A DNA stretch of 64,000 bases, from the NCBI GenBank assembly GCA_949130495.1, contig OX422211.1, forward strand, positions 539,526,872 through 539,590,871. Reading direction: 5' to 3'. Both the position numbers and the translations under genes were made by a program. The DNA comes from Sambucus nigra (Eukaryota > Streptophyta > Magnoliopsida > Dipsacales > Adoxaceae). The notes beneath the pieces are model-generated. The model was not told where the DNA came from. It saw only the letters and a program-made list of their open reading frames with translations, and ran no database searches. Of this stretch, positions 35,914-47,591 are shown piece after piece. Position 1 is the stretch's first letter. Every line of letters begins with the position of its first letter.

Positions 35914-36017
35914 TCAATGCATTTACATTTTTGTCAAATAAATGGAACTGAGTGATTTAACAATGGAAATTTCCTAAATAGATACACGCCATAAACAAAT
36001 AAAATTTACAACTACAA

Positions 36018-36022
36018 TTATC
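36018..36022. repeat. left target-site duplication of solo LTR F
   Basis: TTATC, identical to 48802-48806. Confidence 0.9.
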
Positions 36023-38264
36023 TGTAACACCTCGTATTTTTTAGGATAAATAATTTATTTAATTTGGTGAATTCGAATTTAAACTAAATTGATGATTTTG
36101 AGAAATTTGGAAGATTAAATTTATTTGGAAAATTAAGATTTAAATTAATTCGGGTTATTTCTTTTAAGAATACATGTGTCGTAATTTGAGGTTGAAATCG
36201 GAGATTTTTGTTAAGTAACTCGGATGACGATTCTGAGTGCACGGTTGGTTCCGAACAGGTCGAGATAGTAAGAAAAGAGTACCCGGGGGTAGTAATTGGG
36301 TTTTTGGGCATTTTTAGGCATAATTGGGCTCACACGAGGTGTTTGGGCCATTTTAATTTGTCCCACAAGCTTAGTTTCACGATCCACCTAATATAATCTA
36401 CGTGGGAGAGTTTGTCGCAGTCACAACTCAAATAAGAAAACCCTAGCTACCGAGGAAAAAAGAGGGATCAAGTGGGAGAGCTTTGTGAAGCCAAACTAAG
36501 AAGGGATTAATGTGTTCTTCATCAAATCTTATATACATCAAAGGAATCACACACTACAAATTTATCCAGGTAAGTAGTTAAACTTGATTTCATTAAATTG
36601 CGGTATTTTGATTCATATCATGGTGGGTGTAAATAAATATCCAAGTATGGGTGGATTAGCAGATGTAAATGGGTTTCGTCAAATTCAATACTATGCGATA
36701 TTTAAAAATGAAGTTTATGATGAGAAATGGTGCCAAATAGGTAGGACCTGAATTTCAATTGATTCACTATAATTGTTGTTGAGAAATTTCAAAATTTTGG
36801 AATCTAATTTGAGAAAATTATATCGTTGAACCTGTTGAAAGCCTAACCGGAGAGTAGATAATTTGTGGTGAGATTTAATGAGGTTTAAGGTTTGTATCCA
36901 TTATTTTAACTTCCTTGAAAGAGAGATTTAATGTTGGGAAAGATTTAACCAAGGTTTGGATTGGAAATTTTTAGCTGGGTTGTCCTCAAATGGCAGAAGC
37001 AAAGCGCGAGGAAGAAGAAGGGGCGGCGGACAGCGGCTCAGTTACTTTTTTTTAATTATTTCCCTTAGATATCTTTTATGAACAAAAAGTGGGTTTAATT
37101 GTTGAAAGGGTTTAAATTTTGTTCTGGGTTTAAGTTATGACACCTTGGATGAACAACAATGGCCGAACCCACTGTCGTGAGGAGGAAGGGAGGAACGAAG
37201 GCAGTCGCTCGAACGGCCTAAGACCCCGTTCGAACTACGGTCTTTGTCGCGCGACCGACGGGGGATATTTCTGACCAACTTGTTCCTTGTTTATTTTGGA
37301 TTTTTTTCTGTGTAAAAGTAAAAATAATGGAAATTAACTCTTAGGACCTTGGGAGATGGGTTTTAAGTAATATTATATGTATAAAGAGTATCAAACTTAT
37401 TAACGGACTTTGGGTATTAAATCCTAAAAGTTTAAAATACGGATCGAGCGAGTGATTCCGGTCATTTTCGGTTGAGGGACACCATATTGTTAAATTAATT
37501 AACGTGATATTAATTAAATTAAGCATCGGGATATAGAGACTCAGATATTTTTTAGGCTAGTGTGACGGGAGTTACGCACGGGGTAGCTGGTGTAATATAT
37601 TATAGATAAATATATAATAAATTAATGAATATTAAATTTAGCAAGGGGTGTTAACTAAATCATGGGATTTTGTGTAAAAACTGTTTTAAGAGATGAATAT
37701 ACGGACAAAGTATGGGAGTCTAGGTATTGTAGTTGGGTGACACTACTTTAATAAATTAATTAATGTCAAATTGATTAGATTAATCAGTGTGATTTAAAAT
37801 GTAATGAATTCGAAGGATGAGGATGATTCACGGTTAAGGTGAGCGTGCCTATATCTTAGACCAATAAGGAATGAGTAAATTACTTATTGAAATATGTTAA
37901 AGGATAATTGGCACACTTCGAGTAGTGAGGGATACTCAGGAATATACGATAACAAGTGTAATTAGAATTTAGTAATACATAGAATATTTGGGAAGTATAT
38001 ATACTACATATATGATATATTATATAGGTCGTGTGTACCTATACTGATGATATAAATATATGGGTTGCGTGAATACCTATTGTATGATTTATGATGTGTA
38101 TTAACATACCTACACTACTTGCTATCACGGGAGGTTTCGCGTCGAGGACGGTCATATCCTGATGATCCCATTTGGGGCGATTTTTGACTTGTACCTCAGA
38201 ACATAGAACCTAGTAAAGGCCTATCTGTGAGAACAATAAGTTGGCGGTCATATGGGTGCATAGG
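36023..38264 (+). mobile_element. solo LTR F, left part
   Basis: Starts TGTAACACCTCGTATTTTT and contains the shared core block (36205-36300, CGAGATAGTAAGAAAAG). It is cut at 38264 by element C and resumes at 47592. Total LTR about 3452 bp without the insert. No F interior is present, so it is a solo LTR. ORFs here (36084-36311 and 37341-37526) carry no domain. Confidence 0.9.
38260..38264. repeat. left target-site duplication of element C
   Basis: ATAGG, identical to 47587-47591. Confidence 0.9.
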
Positions 38265-39027
38265 TGTAACACCCCACGATTTTTGGAGACTGAGAAATTG
38301 AATTGTTGGGAAAACAAAATTTAATTAAATTGGAGAATTTTAAAACTTGGGAATTGAGGCCCAAAAATAGAGGGCATTTCAAAGTATTCCGGATGATGAT
38401 TTTGAGGGTACCATCGATCCCGGAAGGGTCGAGATAGTCAAAATGACTGTCATTGGGTTTTATTTCGGCTCCGGAATGTTTTTAAGTATGTTTGTCTCGA
38501 ATTGGAGTAAACGAGTCATTTAAATTGTGTATTAACATTTAAAATTGGGTTTATTGTTTTAAGGGATTTCAAGGCTTACGGATGAAGCCATTTCTCATTT
38601 GAGAGAAAGAGAGAAAAAGCCTTAGAGAGAGAAAGAGAAAGAAGAAGAAGAAAGGAAGAGAGAGAGGAATAAATCTTGGAGAATCCTTGCCCAAATGCGA
38701 CAACGAGGACGATCCAACCTCTACAAAATCTGAGGCAAATGTTTAATCTTGCTAAATAAGTTATTTGTGTATTTTATTTCATAATTTGTGGGTGAAAGAA
38801 ATGTTTTTTGGTTATAAACATCAAAACCTAGATTTTGGGTTTAATCTTGAAATCAATGCTTAAAAATGGGTTTAATGGAGTAGAAATGGTTGGGATCAAC
38901 TTTAGGTTGATTTATTGGCTTAGAATCATGTTGTGATAGAGATTTGGAGGTTAGAATGGAAATTTTATGGTTTAAATTCGTGGGTTTTGCTGAAAATGGG
39001 AAAACCGGCCAAGATAACTGGTATGCC

Positions 39028-39144
39028 CGGTCAACCGTGCCCAGGGGACCGGTCTACCGTGCCTTAAGGAAAAAGCCTACTGCATTTCTTCGTAGGCAAA
39101 ATTTGGACCCACGGTCGACCGGGGGTCTGGGACCGGTCGACCGG
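39028..39144. repeat. cluster of four GGTCGACC-type palindromes, 5' LTR C
   Basis: 39028 CGGTCAACCG, 39049 CCGGTCTACCG, 39112 CGGTCGACCG, 39133 CCGGTCGACCGG. Spacers contain CCCAGGGGA and GGGTCTGGGA, and TCCCCTG follows. The first two are damaged at CpG sites compared with the 3' LTR. Confidence 0.8.
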
Positions 39145-39930
39145 TCCCCTGTTCTTAGCCCAAAATTTGGATTTCTTTCTTTCCTTTTTCTTTTGGAGTT
39201 TTATTCTTGGGGGATTTCTTAATGGGCTTATCATGGAGGGTTATGATATTAGATTTATGGAATAGGGCCCTAGGTCAAATAGGGGCTTGCGGGCTTATGT
39301 TAAATTGATTTAGGAGGATGAGATGCCTCTTTTAGTAATGAAAGAAATATGGGACAAAATTGATTGGCGGATTATCCTATTATGATGGAGGTGGAAATTA
39401 TGGATTGGGTGTAAATGGAAGAGATAGTCCCTTGTTGTTCAAGTAGGTATAGAAAATGGATATGCCGAGGCATAGTGGGGATCTCAGTGAGGACGGGAGT
39501 TCTAGCTTGAGGGCATAAGTAAGCGTAGATATACTGGGAGGTTAAGAACTCTTAGAGAGTGAGGGGTCTCATATCCTTAGAAACGTTTAAATAAGGAACA
39601 ATAGGTAACCCGATAGGGGTAAGGGTTCATGAAATTAATTGAACCATAGGTAAAATTGGGAACGGCTTGGAATCGTACTATTAACTAGAATAGACGGTAG
39701 TATAATTCTAGTTAGGATAGCTTACACATAATTAAGTGGAATAATCACATGGGATTCCAACACTCGAAACAAAGTGGAATAAGTTGAGGTTTGTAGACTT
39801 TTGGTTAGGTGTATACCTTTAGTCACAATTTGTATTGGAGATATTGATTTGCTTTCGGATATAGATGGTATGTGTAATAATGTTTTCCTACACAAAATTT
39901 TGGGTGATAACCTTAATGTGGTATATATAA

Positions 39931-39931
<1 letters not shown>

Positions 39932-39968
<37 letters not shown>
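39932..39968. repeat. AT microsatellite, 5' LTR C
   Basis: About 18 AT units; the 3' LTR counterpart (45484-45544) is about 30 units. Confidence 0.9.
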
Positions 39969-39973
<5 letters not shown>

Positions 39974-40959
39974 TTGGGAGCCTATTCATCATAGGAAAAA
40001 TGATTGAATATGTTTCGAGTGAGAAATTGTATTCACCCATCGAGGTAAATTAAATAAGTTTGTGGAGACGGCTTGTATATTGAGGATTATGTATACTTAT
40101 AGCCAAGTTATATCTCGTATGCTTATGAACGAGAATCAGTTGTATATTTGGATATGTGAGTACATGTGTATATATCTATATAGATATGAATATGGATATA
40201 TATTTACGTTATGGATATACATGGTATGGACATTGAAACCGTATATGATGGTTTAATGTTTAATTATATGATTGGATCATATGGATGTATATATATTGTG
40301 CATGTGAATGATATATATACTTATTTGGTTAAGCATACCCCGCTCATGCTATCATTGGGAAGTTGCGCGCGTAGAGGGTGAGCATCCTGGCTAGAAAAGC
40401 AGGGTGTGGATATTCCCCAGGTCATAGTCGTCCCGTGTGTTATTATGTGATTTACATTTTTATATTTTTGGGATGAGACGTGGTGGGTATGTTTCGTCTC
40501 ATTGCCGGTTTGGAGCTATGACCGCTTCCCGGGACGTCGTGTGCGTGAGTTTACCACGAGATGGGTGTCGTTTAGTCCCACCATGGTGGCCCCAGTATTG
40601 CTACGTGAGCCGGGCACTGGGAAGATGATAGCATTGATGCATTTTTATCGGCGCTATATATATAGCCGGGTATTTATTTGGGCATGACCTTGGTACATCA
40701 TATATGGTATGTATACATGGTCATGGGATTGGATGATGGTGTGCATATATATATATGGTTAGAATAAAATGCCTATATATATATTTATATATATCCTATA
40801 GATAAAAGGATATGGAAACTTTGTGGAGTACATCGTGGATGATTATGATGTACTAGATTGATGGGGGTTGATGTATCGCATTTAAGGAATACTTCGGTTA
40901 CATCATCCCAAGGATATTATTGGAGATTTTTAGTTATTTCCATTTTGTAGTTTAAAATT

Positions 40960-40960
<1 letters not shown>

Positions 40961-41011
<51 letters not shown>
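40961..41011. repeat. (TAG)17 microsatellite, 5' LTR C
   Basis: Pure AGT/TAG trinucleotide run of about 17 units. Confidence 0.95.
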
Positions 41012-41012
<1 letters not shown>

Positions 41013-41022
41013 TATTTATGCA

Positions 41023-41300
41023 TGGCATTATGGATCTCTAGGATCGACATTGTCAAGGAGTAGTGTAACAGGGTGGTTCCTTGTTTGGATTTCGCTTTGC
41101 GAGACACCCCACGCACGAAACGTAGTACATTGTTGAGATTAGAGAGAAGTTCCGTCGATATTTATGTGTGGCATAATGGATCTCCAGGATCGACGTTGAC
41201 AAGGAGTAGTGTAACGGGGTGGTTCCTTATTTGGATTTCGCTTTGCGAGACACCCTACGCACGAAACGCAGTGCAGCGTTGAAATTGGAGGGAAGTTGTG
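41023..41300 (+). repeat. tandem pair of hairpin modules in LTR C
   Basis: Two copies (about 41023-41160 and 41163-41300) each reading GGCAT..TGGATCTC, CGAC, TTGTTTGGATTTCGCTTTGCG and GCACGAAACG. Outer stem GGGTG (41071-41075) pairs with CACCC (41105-41109); in the second copy 41217-41221 with 41251-41255. Inner stem TCGC/GCGA with a TTT loop. A third copy lies in the interior at 43425-43500. Confidence 0.75.
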
Positions 41301-42286
41301 TCAATAATAATTTTGCATGCTTATTAAATTAGAAATTAAATCATATGTTTCAACCCAAATATAATTGGGTAACGTATTAAGAATGATAATTGAATAAATT
41401 ATAAACCGGAATCCATTAAGCCTAACATGGCATATATGTTTAAAAACAAATATAAATGGGTTTAGAAAGGGGTGGATTCTTGGGTTATGATAGGAAGGTA
41501 GATCTCGTGGGTATAGGCTAGGCCTATGATAAGTTAGGTTGTCCTAATAAATTGGGGTAATTTAACTAATAAAATTTAGGACGCGAATAGGTGTGCGCCT
41601 TTAGATGAGAGGTGAGTTGGGATTCCACGAGAGTGCGATTCCACTTTAATTATGAAAGAAGTGCACCGATATTTATTATGCACGGTTAACGCACTTGCTA
41701 AATATTTTTCACAGCTCGGGCTCTGACCCGTTTATTTTTCTTTCCGGCCTGTATATATATATATTACTACAGGTATCCTACCGCATGGATGCCGGATGAC
41801 CTTCTATCTAGAGTCTTGGGAGCCGTGACAGGTGCGGACTGTTGCGGGGTGTATCTTGTAGTCACTTCCTACTTCTTTAAAAAAAAATCTAGGTAGGATT
41901 CATGTTGTATATCGGGTTTATACCCAAGGGATATTTATATACATGTTTATATTTATTCCATTTCAGTTATTGTATTGGTTGTGACCCGACAGCTTATTCG
42001 AGTTTACTTCTTCGTAGTATACTCTGTTGTAGCTATCTATTTCATGTTTATTTCAGCATATCTTTTATCATAGTCCTTTCATGCATCTTTTTTTTTAGTA
42101 GTGTTAGTTGGTTGTATGTTGCACATTTTATTTAAATTTTTAACATCTCGCTTATATGATATCGGGTAGTTAGTCCTATATTATGTAGTACCGACTGTTG
42201 GTGTTGAGACTGGACCATCTGAAACTCCTGATTTAATGTAGTATAGGGCTGGTCACCCGTTATTATTTTAAGCGGGGTGTTACAGA

Positions 42287-42298
42287 TGGTATCAGAGC
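42287..42298 (+). other. element C primer-binding site
   Basis: TGGTATCAGAGC, perfect, 2 bp after the 5' LTR. Confidence 0.95.
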
Positions 42299-43424
42299 AT
42301 CAGGTTCTAGAGTCCTTAGGATCTGTGCGAGTTTTCTGCATTCTTCCGTTAACGTTCTTGACATAAAGCCCTACAGTTAGGACTGTTGTGTTCACTGCGT
42401 TTTCTTTTGTGAAGTATATTCACTTGATTAGCGTTCTGATAACAGTTGTTCTTGTTTCGTTTCAGACGTCGCCTAGATTTTATCGTCTAGGAAAGGATAG
42501 GATTATAAGTACAATACCCGTAGCATATTTTGGGTACGCTTTAATCGGGGGTATTTGTTTTCCCCGATTCCGGAGGAGATATTGAGGAGATTTCTAGTGG
42601 TGGTGTGAGATGATTTATCGGCAGTTGAGTAAGAAAGGAAAATTACCCAAATAGTGAATTTTGGGCTTAGTAAGGAAAATCTAAGGAGAGGTTAGTGTAG
42701 TCCTTGGGAGGTTTAGGTTGAGAAACCTGTCAGCCTTCGTTAGGAAACCTGGTGTTGGTGACTCTTACCGAGGTGAGGAAGGTGTAGTTGTCCCAATATC
42801 AGGAGTATTGCCTTCTGGGAAGAGGGAGAAAATTTGGAGACTTGATTTCGTAAGTAGGACTGAGGGAGTTTTTGATTGCCGCAATTGCGTTTTGTCCTTG
42901 AAATGGTTAGGAAGGATTTTGAGAAAGATGTTTCTCTTGTGGAGAAATAGGTTTAGGAATAACGATTGTCCTGGAAGGAGTAGAGGATTTTAAATAAGGA
43001 TCCACGGATGAAGTAAAACAATTGGAGTTTGTTAAGTAGTGGTTATAAGATGATTGTCTTATGGGTAGGTTAGGGCGCATAATTGTAGTGTTCCAACGAA
43101 GGGAGAACTTATATTGTGGAAAGGTGTTGATGTGATGTAGAAGAATTTTTATACTTGAGAAGTTCAAGTCTAGTAGGTGTATGTTGAGCGGATAATTTAG
43201 CTCATGGTTGTACTAGTTTGAGGACTAGGTAGCGGTTAGAAGTATTGTATTTGTTGAGGCCTTGTGTTTTAAACATGAGGTATTCATTTGGCGTGTCGAA
43301 AGACGCGGAATTTATTTATATTATTTATTGTTACGTAGGCCTTTGGGCAGTAATTAAAATATGAAAATCTTTTATAAAATCTTAACCCTGGTTCAACTAA
43401 CCTCAATCCCCGACCTAACTACAT

Positions 43425-43500
43425 AGTAGTGTATTGGGAGGGTTCCTTGTTTGGATTTCGCTTTGCGAGACCTCCCCCGCACGAAGGCAGCTAGCGTCAG
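43425..43500 (+). repeat. hairpin module copy in element C interior
   Basis: GTTCCTTGTTTGGATTTCGC and TTTGCGAGA as in the LTR copies, but the outer stem is GGGAGG (43436-43441) with CCTCCC (43471-43476): both arms have changed together. Confidence 0.75.
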
Positions 43501-43799
43501 GAATTGATAAGAGTTCAACCATTGGGAATTTTCAAACTTTAATATATTTAGTATGTTGTTATAGATAATAATGCCGAGGGTTATGTTATGATTTGAGGCT
43601 GATGGAGCCTCATTAAAATTCTACGAGTAGAGCTCGGGTACGGGGTGTATGGGCGCCCCGGGGTAGTTATTCGTTTTAAAAATCTATATGGTTCGACGTG
43701 AGAACTAGTAAGGATCCGTATAGTGATCCTAAGAGTTGATGTAGAACTAAATGATATTGAGGTCCTAGGCAGATCTTAAATTTCGCGGGCGAAATTTCT

Positions 43800-43814
43800 G
43801 TAAGGGGGGAAGAT
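43800..43814 (+). other. element C polypurine tract
   Basis: GTAAGGGGGGAAGAT immediately before the 3' LTR. Confidence 0.9.
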
Positions 43815-44578
43815 TGTAACACCCCACGATTTTTGGAGACTGGGAAATTGAATTGTTGGGAAAACAAAATTTAATTAAATTAGAGAATTTTAAAACTTGG
43901 GAATTGAGGCCCAAAAATAGAGGGCATTTTAAAGTATTTCGGATGATGATTTTGAGGGTACCATCGATCCCGGAAGGGTCGAGATAGTCAAAATGATTGT
44001 CATTGGGTTTTATTTCGGCTCCGGAATGTTTTTAAGTATGTTTGGTTCGAATTGGAGTAAACGAGTCATTTAAATTGTGTATTAACATTTAAAATTTGGT
44101 TTATTGTTTTAACGGATTTTAAGGCTTACGGATGAAGCCATTTCTCATTTGAGAGAAAGAGAGAAAAAGCCCTAGATAGAGAAAGAGAAAGAAGAAGAAG
44201 AAAGGAAGAGAGAGAGGAAGAAATCTTGGAGAATCCTTGCCCAAATGCGACAACGAGGACGATCCAACCTCTACAAAATCTGAGGCAAATGTTTAATCTT
44301 GCTAAATAAGTTATTTGTGTATTTTATTTCATAATTTGTGGGTGAAAGAAATGTTTTTTGGTTATAAACATCAAAACCTAGATTTTTGGGTTTAATCTTG
44401 AAATCAATGCTTAAAAATGGGTTTAATGGAGTAGAAATGGTTGGGATCAACTTTAGGTTGATTTATTGGCTTAGAATCATGTTGTGATAGAGATTTGGAG
44501 GTTAGAATGGAAATTTTAGGGTTTAAATTCGTGGGTTTTGCTGAAAATGGGAAAACCGGCCAAGATAACTGGTATGCC

Positions 44579-44695
44579 CGGTCGATCGCGCCCAGGGGAC
44601 CGGTCGACCGCGCCTTAAGGAAAAAGCCTACTGCATTTCTTCGTAGGCAAAATTTGGACCCGCGGTCGATCGGGGGTCTGGGACCGATCGACCGG
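44579..44695. repeat. cluster of four palindromes, 3' LTR C
   Basis: 44579 CGGTCGATCG, 44600 CCGGTCGACCG, 44663 CGGTCGATCG, 44683 CCGATCGACCGG, with the same spacers as the 5' LTR. Confidence 0.8.
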
Positions 44696-45482
44696 TCCAC
44701 TGTCCTTAGCCCAAAATTTGGATTTCTTTCTTTCCCTTTTCTTTTGGAGTTTTATTCTTGGGGGCTTTCTTAATGGGCTTATCATGGAGCGTTATGATAT
44801 TAGATTTAGGGAATAGGGCCCTAGGTCAAATAGGGGCTTGTGGGCTTATGTTAAATTGATTTAGGAGGATGAGATGCCTCTTTTAGTAATGAAAGAAATA
44901 TGGGACAAAATTGATTGGCGGATTATCCTATTATGATGGAGGTGGAAATTATGGATTGGGTGTAAATGGAAGAGATAGTCCCTTGTTATTCAAGTAGGTA
45001 TAGAAAATGGATATGCCGAGGCATAGTGGGGATCTCAGTGTGGACGGGAGTTCTAGCTTGAGGGCATAAGTAAGCGTAGATATACTGGGAGGTTAAGAAC
45101 TCTTAGAGAGTGAGGGGTCTCATATCCTTAGAAACGTTTAAATTAAGGAACAATAGGTAACCCGATAGGGGTAAGGGTTCATGAAATTAATTGAACCATA
45201 GGTAAAATTGGGAACGGCTTGGGATCGTACTATTAACTAGAATAGACGGTAGTATAATTATAGTTAGGATATCTTACACATAATTAAGTGGAATAATCAC
45301 ATGGGATTCCAACACTCGAAACAAAGTGGAATAAGTTGAGGTTTGTAGACTTTTGGTTAGGTGTATACCTTTAGTCACAATTTGTATTGGAGATATTGAT
45401 TTGCTTTCGAATATAGATGGTATGTGTAATAATGTTTTCCTACACAAAATTTTGGGTGATAACCTTAATGTGGTATATATAA

Positions 45483-45483
<1 letters not shown>

Positions 45484-45544
<61 letters not shown>
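45484..45544. repeat. AT microsatellite, 3' LTR C
   Basis: About 30 AT units, longer than in the 5' LTR. Another AT tract is at about 46351-46382. Confidence 0.9.
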
Positions 45545-45549
<5 letters not shown>

Positions 45550-46349
45550 TTGGGAGACTATTCATCATAGGAAAAATGATTGAATATGTTTCGAGTGAGA
45601 AATTGTATTCACCCATCGAGGTAAATTAAATAAGTTTGTGGAGACGGCTTGTATATTGAGGATTATGTATACTTATAGCCGAGTTATATCTCGTATGCTT
45701 ATGAACGAGAATCAGTTGTATATTTGGATATGTGAGTACATGTGTATATATCTATATAGATATGAATATGGATATATATTTATGTTGTGGATATACATGG
45801 TATGGACATTTAAACTGTATATGATGGTTTAATGTTTAATTATATGATTGGATCATATGGATGTATATATATTGTGCATGTGAATGATATATATACTTAT
45901 TTGGTTAAGCATACCCCGCTCATGCTATCATTGGGAAGTTGCGCGCGTAGAGGGTGAGCATCCTGGCTAGAAAAGCAGGGTGTGGATATTCCCCAGGTCA
46001 TAGTCGTCTTGTGTGTTATTATGTGATTTACATTTTTATATTTTTGGGATGAGACGTGGTGGGTATGTTTCATCTCATTGCCGATTTGGAGCTATGACCG
46101 CTTCCCCGGACGTCGTGTGCGTGAGTTTACCACGAGATGGGTGTCGTTTAGTCCCACCATGGTGGCCCCAGTATTGCTACGTGAGATGGGCACTGGGAAG
46201 ATGATAGCATTGATGCATTTTTATCGGCGCTATATATATAGCCGGGTATTTATTTGTGCATGACCTTGGTACATCATATATGGTATGTATACACGGTCAT
46301 GGGAGTGGATGATGGTGTGCATATATATATATATGGTTAGAATAAAATG

Positions 46350-46384
<35 letters not shown>

Positions 46385-46550
46385 TATAGATAAAAGGATA
46401 TGGAAACTTTGTGGAGTACATCGTGGATGATTATGATGTACTAGATTGATGGGGGTTGATGTATCGCATTTAAGGAATACTTCGGTTACATCATCCCAAG
46501 GATATTATTGGAGATTTTTAGTTATTTCCATTTTGTAGTTTAAAATTTTG

Positions 46551-46695
46551 TAGTAGTAGTAGTAGTAGTAGGAGTAGTAGGAGTAGGAGTAGGAGTAGGA
46601 GTAGGAGTAGCAGTAGCAGTAGCAGTAGCAGTAGCAGTAGTAGTAGGAGTAGGAGTAGTAGTAGTAGTAGTAGTAGTAGTAGGAGTAGGAGGAGG

Positions 46696-46727
<32 letters not shown>

Positions 46728-46743
46728 TAGTAGGAGTAGTAGT
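46551..46743. repeat. expanded TAG/GAG/CAG trinucleotide tract, 3' LTR C
   Basis: About 64 trinucleotides, mostly TAG with blocks of GAG and CAG variants, compared with 17 pure TAG in the 5' LTR. It joins directly to ACAAATATAAATGGG, which is at 41447 in the 5' LTR. Confidence 0.95.
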
Positions 46744-47586
46744 TACAAATATAAATGGGTTTAGAAAGGGGTGGATTCTTGGGTTATGATAGGAAGGTAG
46801 ATCTCGTGGGTATAGGCTAGGCCTATGATAAGTTAGGTTGTCCTAATAAATTGGGGTAATTTAACTAATAAAATTTAGGACGCGAATAGGTGTGCGCCTT
46901 TAGATGAGAGGTGAGTTGGGATTCCACGAGAGTGCGATTCCACTTTAATTATGACAGAAGTGCACCGATATTTATTATGTACGGTTAACGCACTTGATAA
47001 ATATTTTTCACAACTCGGACTCTGACCCGTTTATTTTTCTTTCCTGCCTGTATATATATATTACTACAGGTATCCTACCGCATGGATGCCGAATGACCTT
47101 CTATCTAGAGTCTTGGGAGCCGTGACAGGTGCAGACTGTTGCGGGGTGTATCTTGTAGTCGCTTCCTACTTCTTTAAAAAAAAACATCTAGGTAGGATTC
47201 ATGTTGTATATCGGGTTTATACGCAAGGGATATTTATATACATGTTTATATTTATTCCATTTCAGTTATTGTATTGGCTGTGACCCGACAGCTTATTCAG
47301 GTTTACTTCTTTGTAGTATACTCTGTTGTAGCTATCTATTTCATGTTTATTTCAGCATATCTTTGATCATAGTCCTTTCATGCATCTTTCTTTTTTTTAG
47401 TAGTGTTAGTTGGTTGTATGTTGAACATTTTATTTAAATTTTTAACATCTCGCTTATATGATATCGGGTAGTTAGTTCTATATTATGTAGTACCGACTGT
47501 TGGTGTTGAGACTGGACCATCTGAAACTCCTGATTTAATGTAGTATAGGGCTTGCCACCCGTTATTATTTTAAGCGGGGTGTTACA

Positions 47587-47591
47587 ATAGG
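47587..47591. repeat. right target-site duplication of element C
   Basis: ATAGG, identical to 38260-38264. Confidence 0.9.

Larger units (their letters stand above)
38265..42284 (+). mobile_element. element C 5' LTR
   Basis: 4020 bp. Contains the shared core block (38388-38450), a palindrome cluster, AT and TAG microsatellites, and two tandem copies of a hairpin module (41023-41130 and 41163-41300). This LTR retains about 435 bp (41012-41446) that the 3' LTR lacks. ORFs inside (for example 38944-39222, 41902-42135) show no domain and several are mirrored in the other LTR simply because LTRs are duplicates. Confidence 0.92.
42285..43814 (+). mobile_element. element C non-coding interior with gag-start relic
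   Basis: 1530 bp between the LTRs. At 42466, 182 bp after the LTR, TTTCAGACGTCGCCTAG aligns with TTTCAGATGCCTCCGAG at 17658 (186 bp after the LTR in E), and GGAAAGGATAGG follows in both, so this is a dead gag start (ATG to ACG). The rest has no recognisable gag, PR, RT or IN; ORFs 42388-42585 and 42718-42993 lack domains. A third hairpin module sits at 43425-43500. The last 30 bp, CGCGGGCGAAATTTCTGTAA then G-run, is the standard chromovirus 3' end. Confidence 0.85.
38265..47586 (+). mobile_element. complete non-autonomous LTR element C
   Basis: A 9322-bp element with both LTRs (38265-42284 and 43815-47586), PBS, PPT and the 5-bp duplication ATAGG. The interior is only 1530 bp and codes for no gag or pol, so movement would need proteins from a relative. 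LTR ends (TGTAACACCCC ... GGGGTGTTACA), PBS and leader layout match element E, pointing to a chromovirus-dependent LARD/TR-like element. LTR divergence is small (4 transitions in the first 140 bp), so insertion is much more recent than for A, B or E. Confidence 0.92.
43815..47586 (+). mobile_element. element C 3' LTR
   Basis: 3772 bp, starting TGTAACACCCCACGATTTTT and ending AAGCGGGGTGTTACA. It parallels the 5' LTR, with an intact palindrome cluster, a longer AT tract, and an expanded TAG/GAG/CAG tract in place of 435 bp of unique sequence including both hairpin modules. Confidence 0.92.

Noticed and set aside
38944..46263. Matching ORF pairs in both LTRs of element C (for example 38944/44495 and 39801/45353)
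   Set aside because: Duplicated because LTRs are duplicates; no domains, and several include AT repeats.
46551..46743. TAG-rich tract considered as a protein repeat or CRISPR-like array
   Set aside because: It is a simple trinucleotide expansion without spacers; one frame is all stops.
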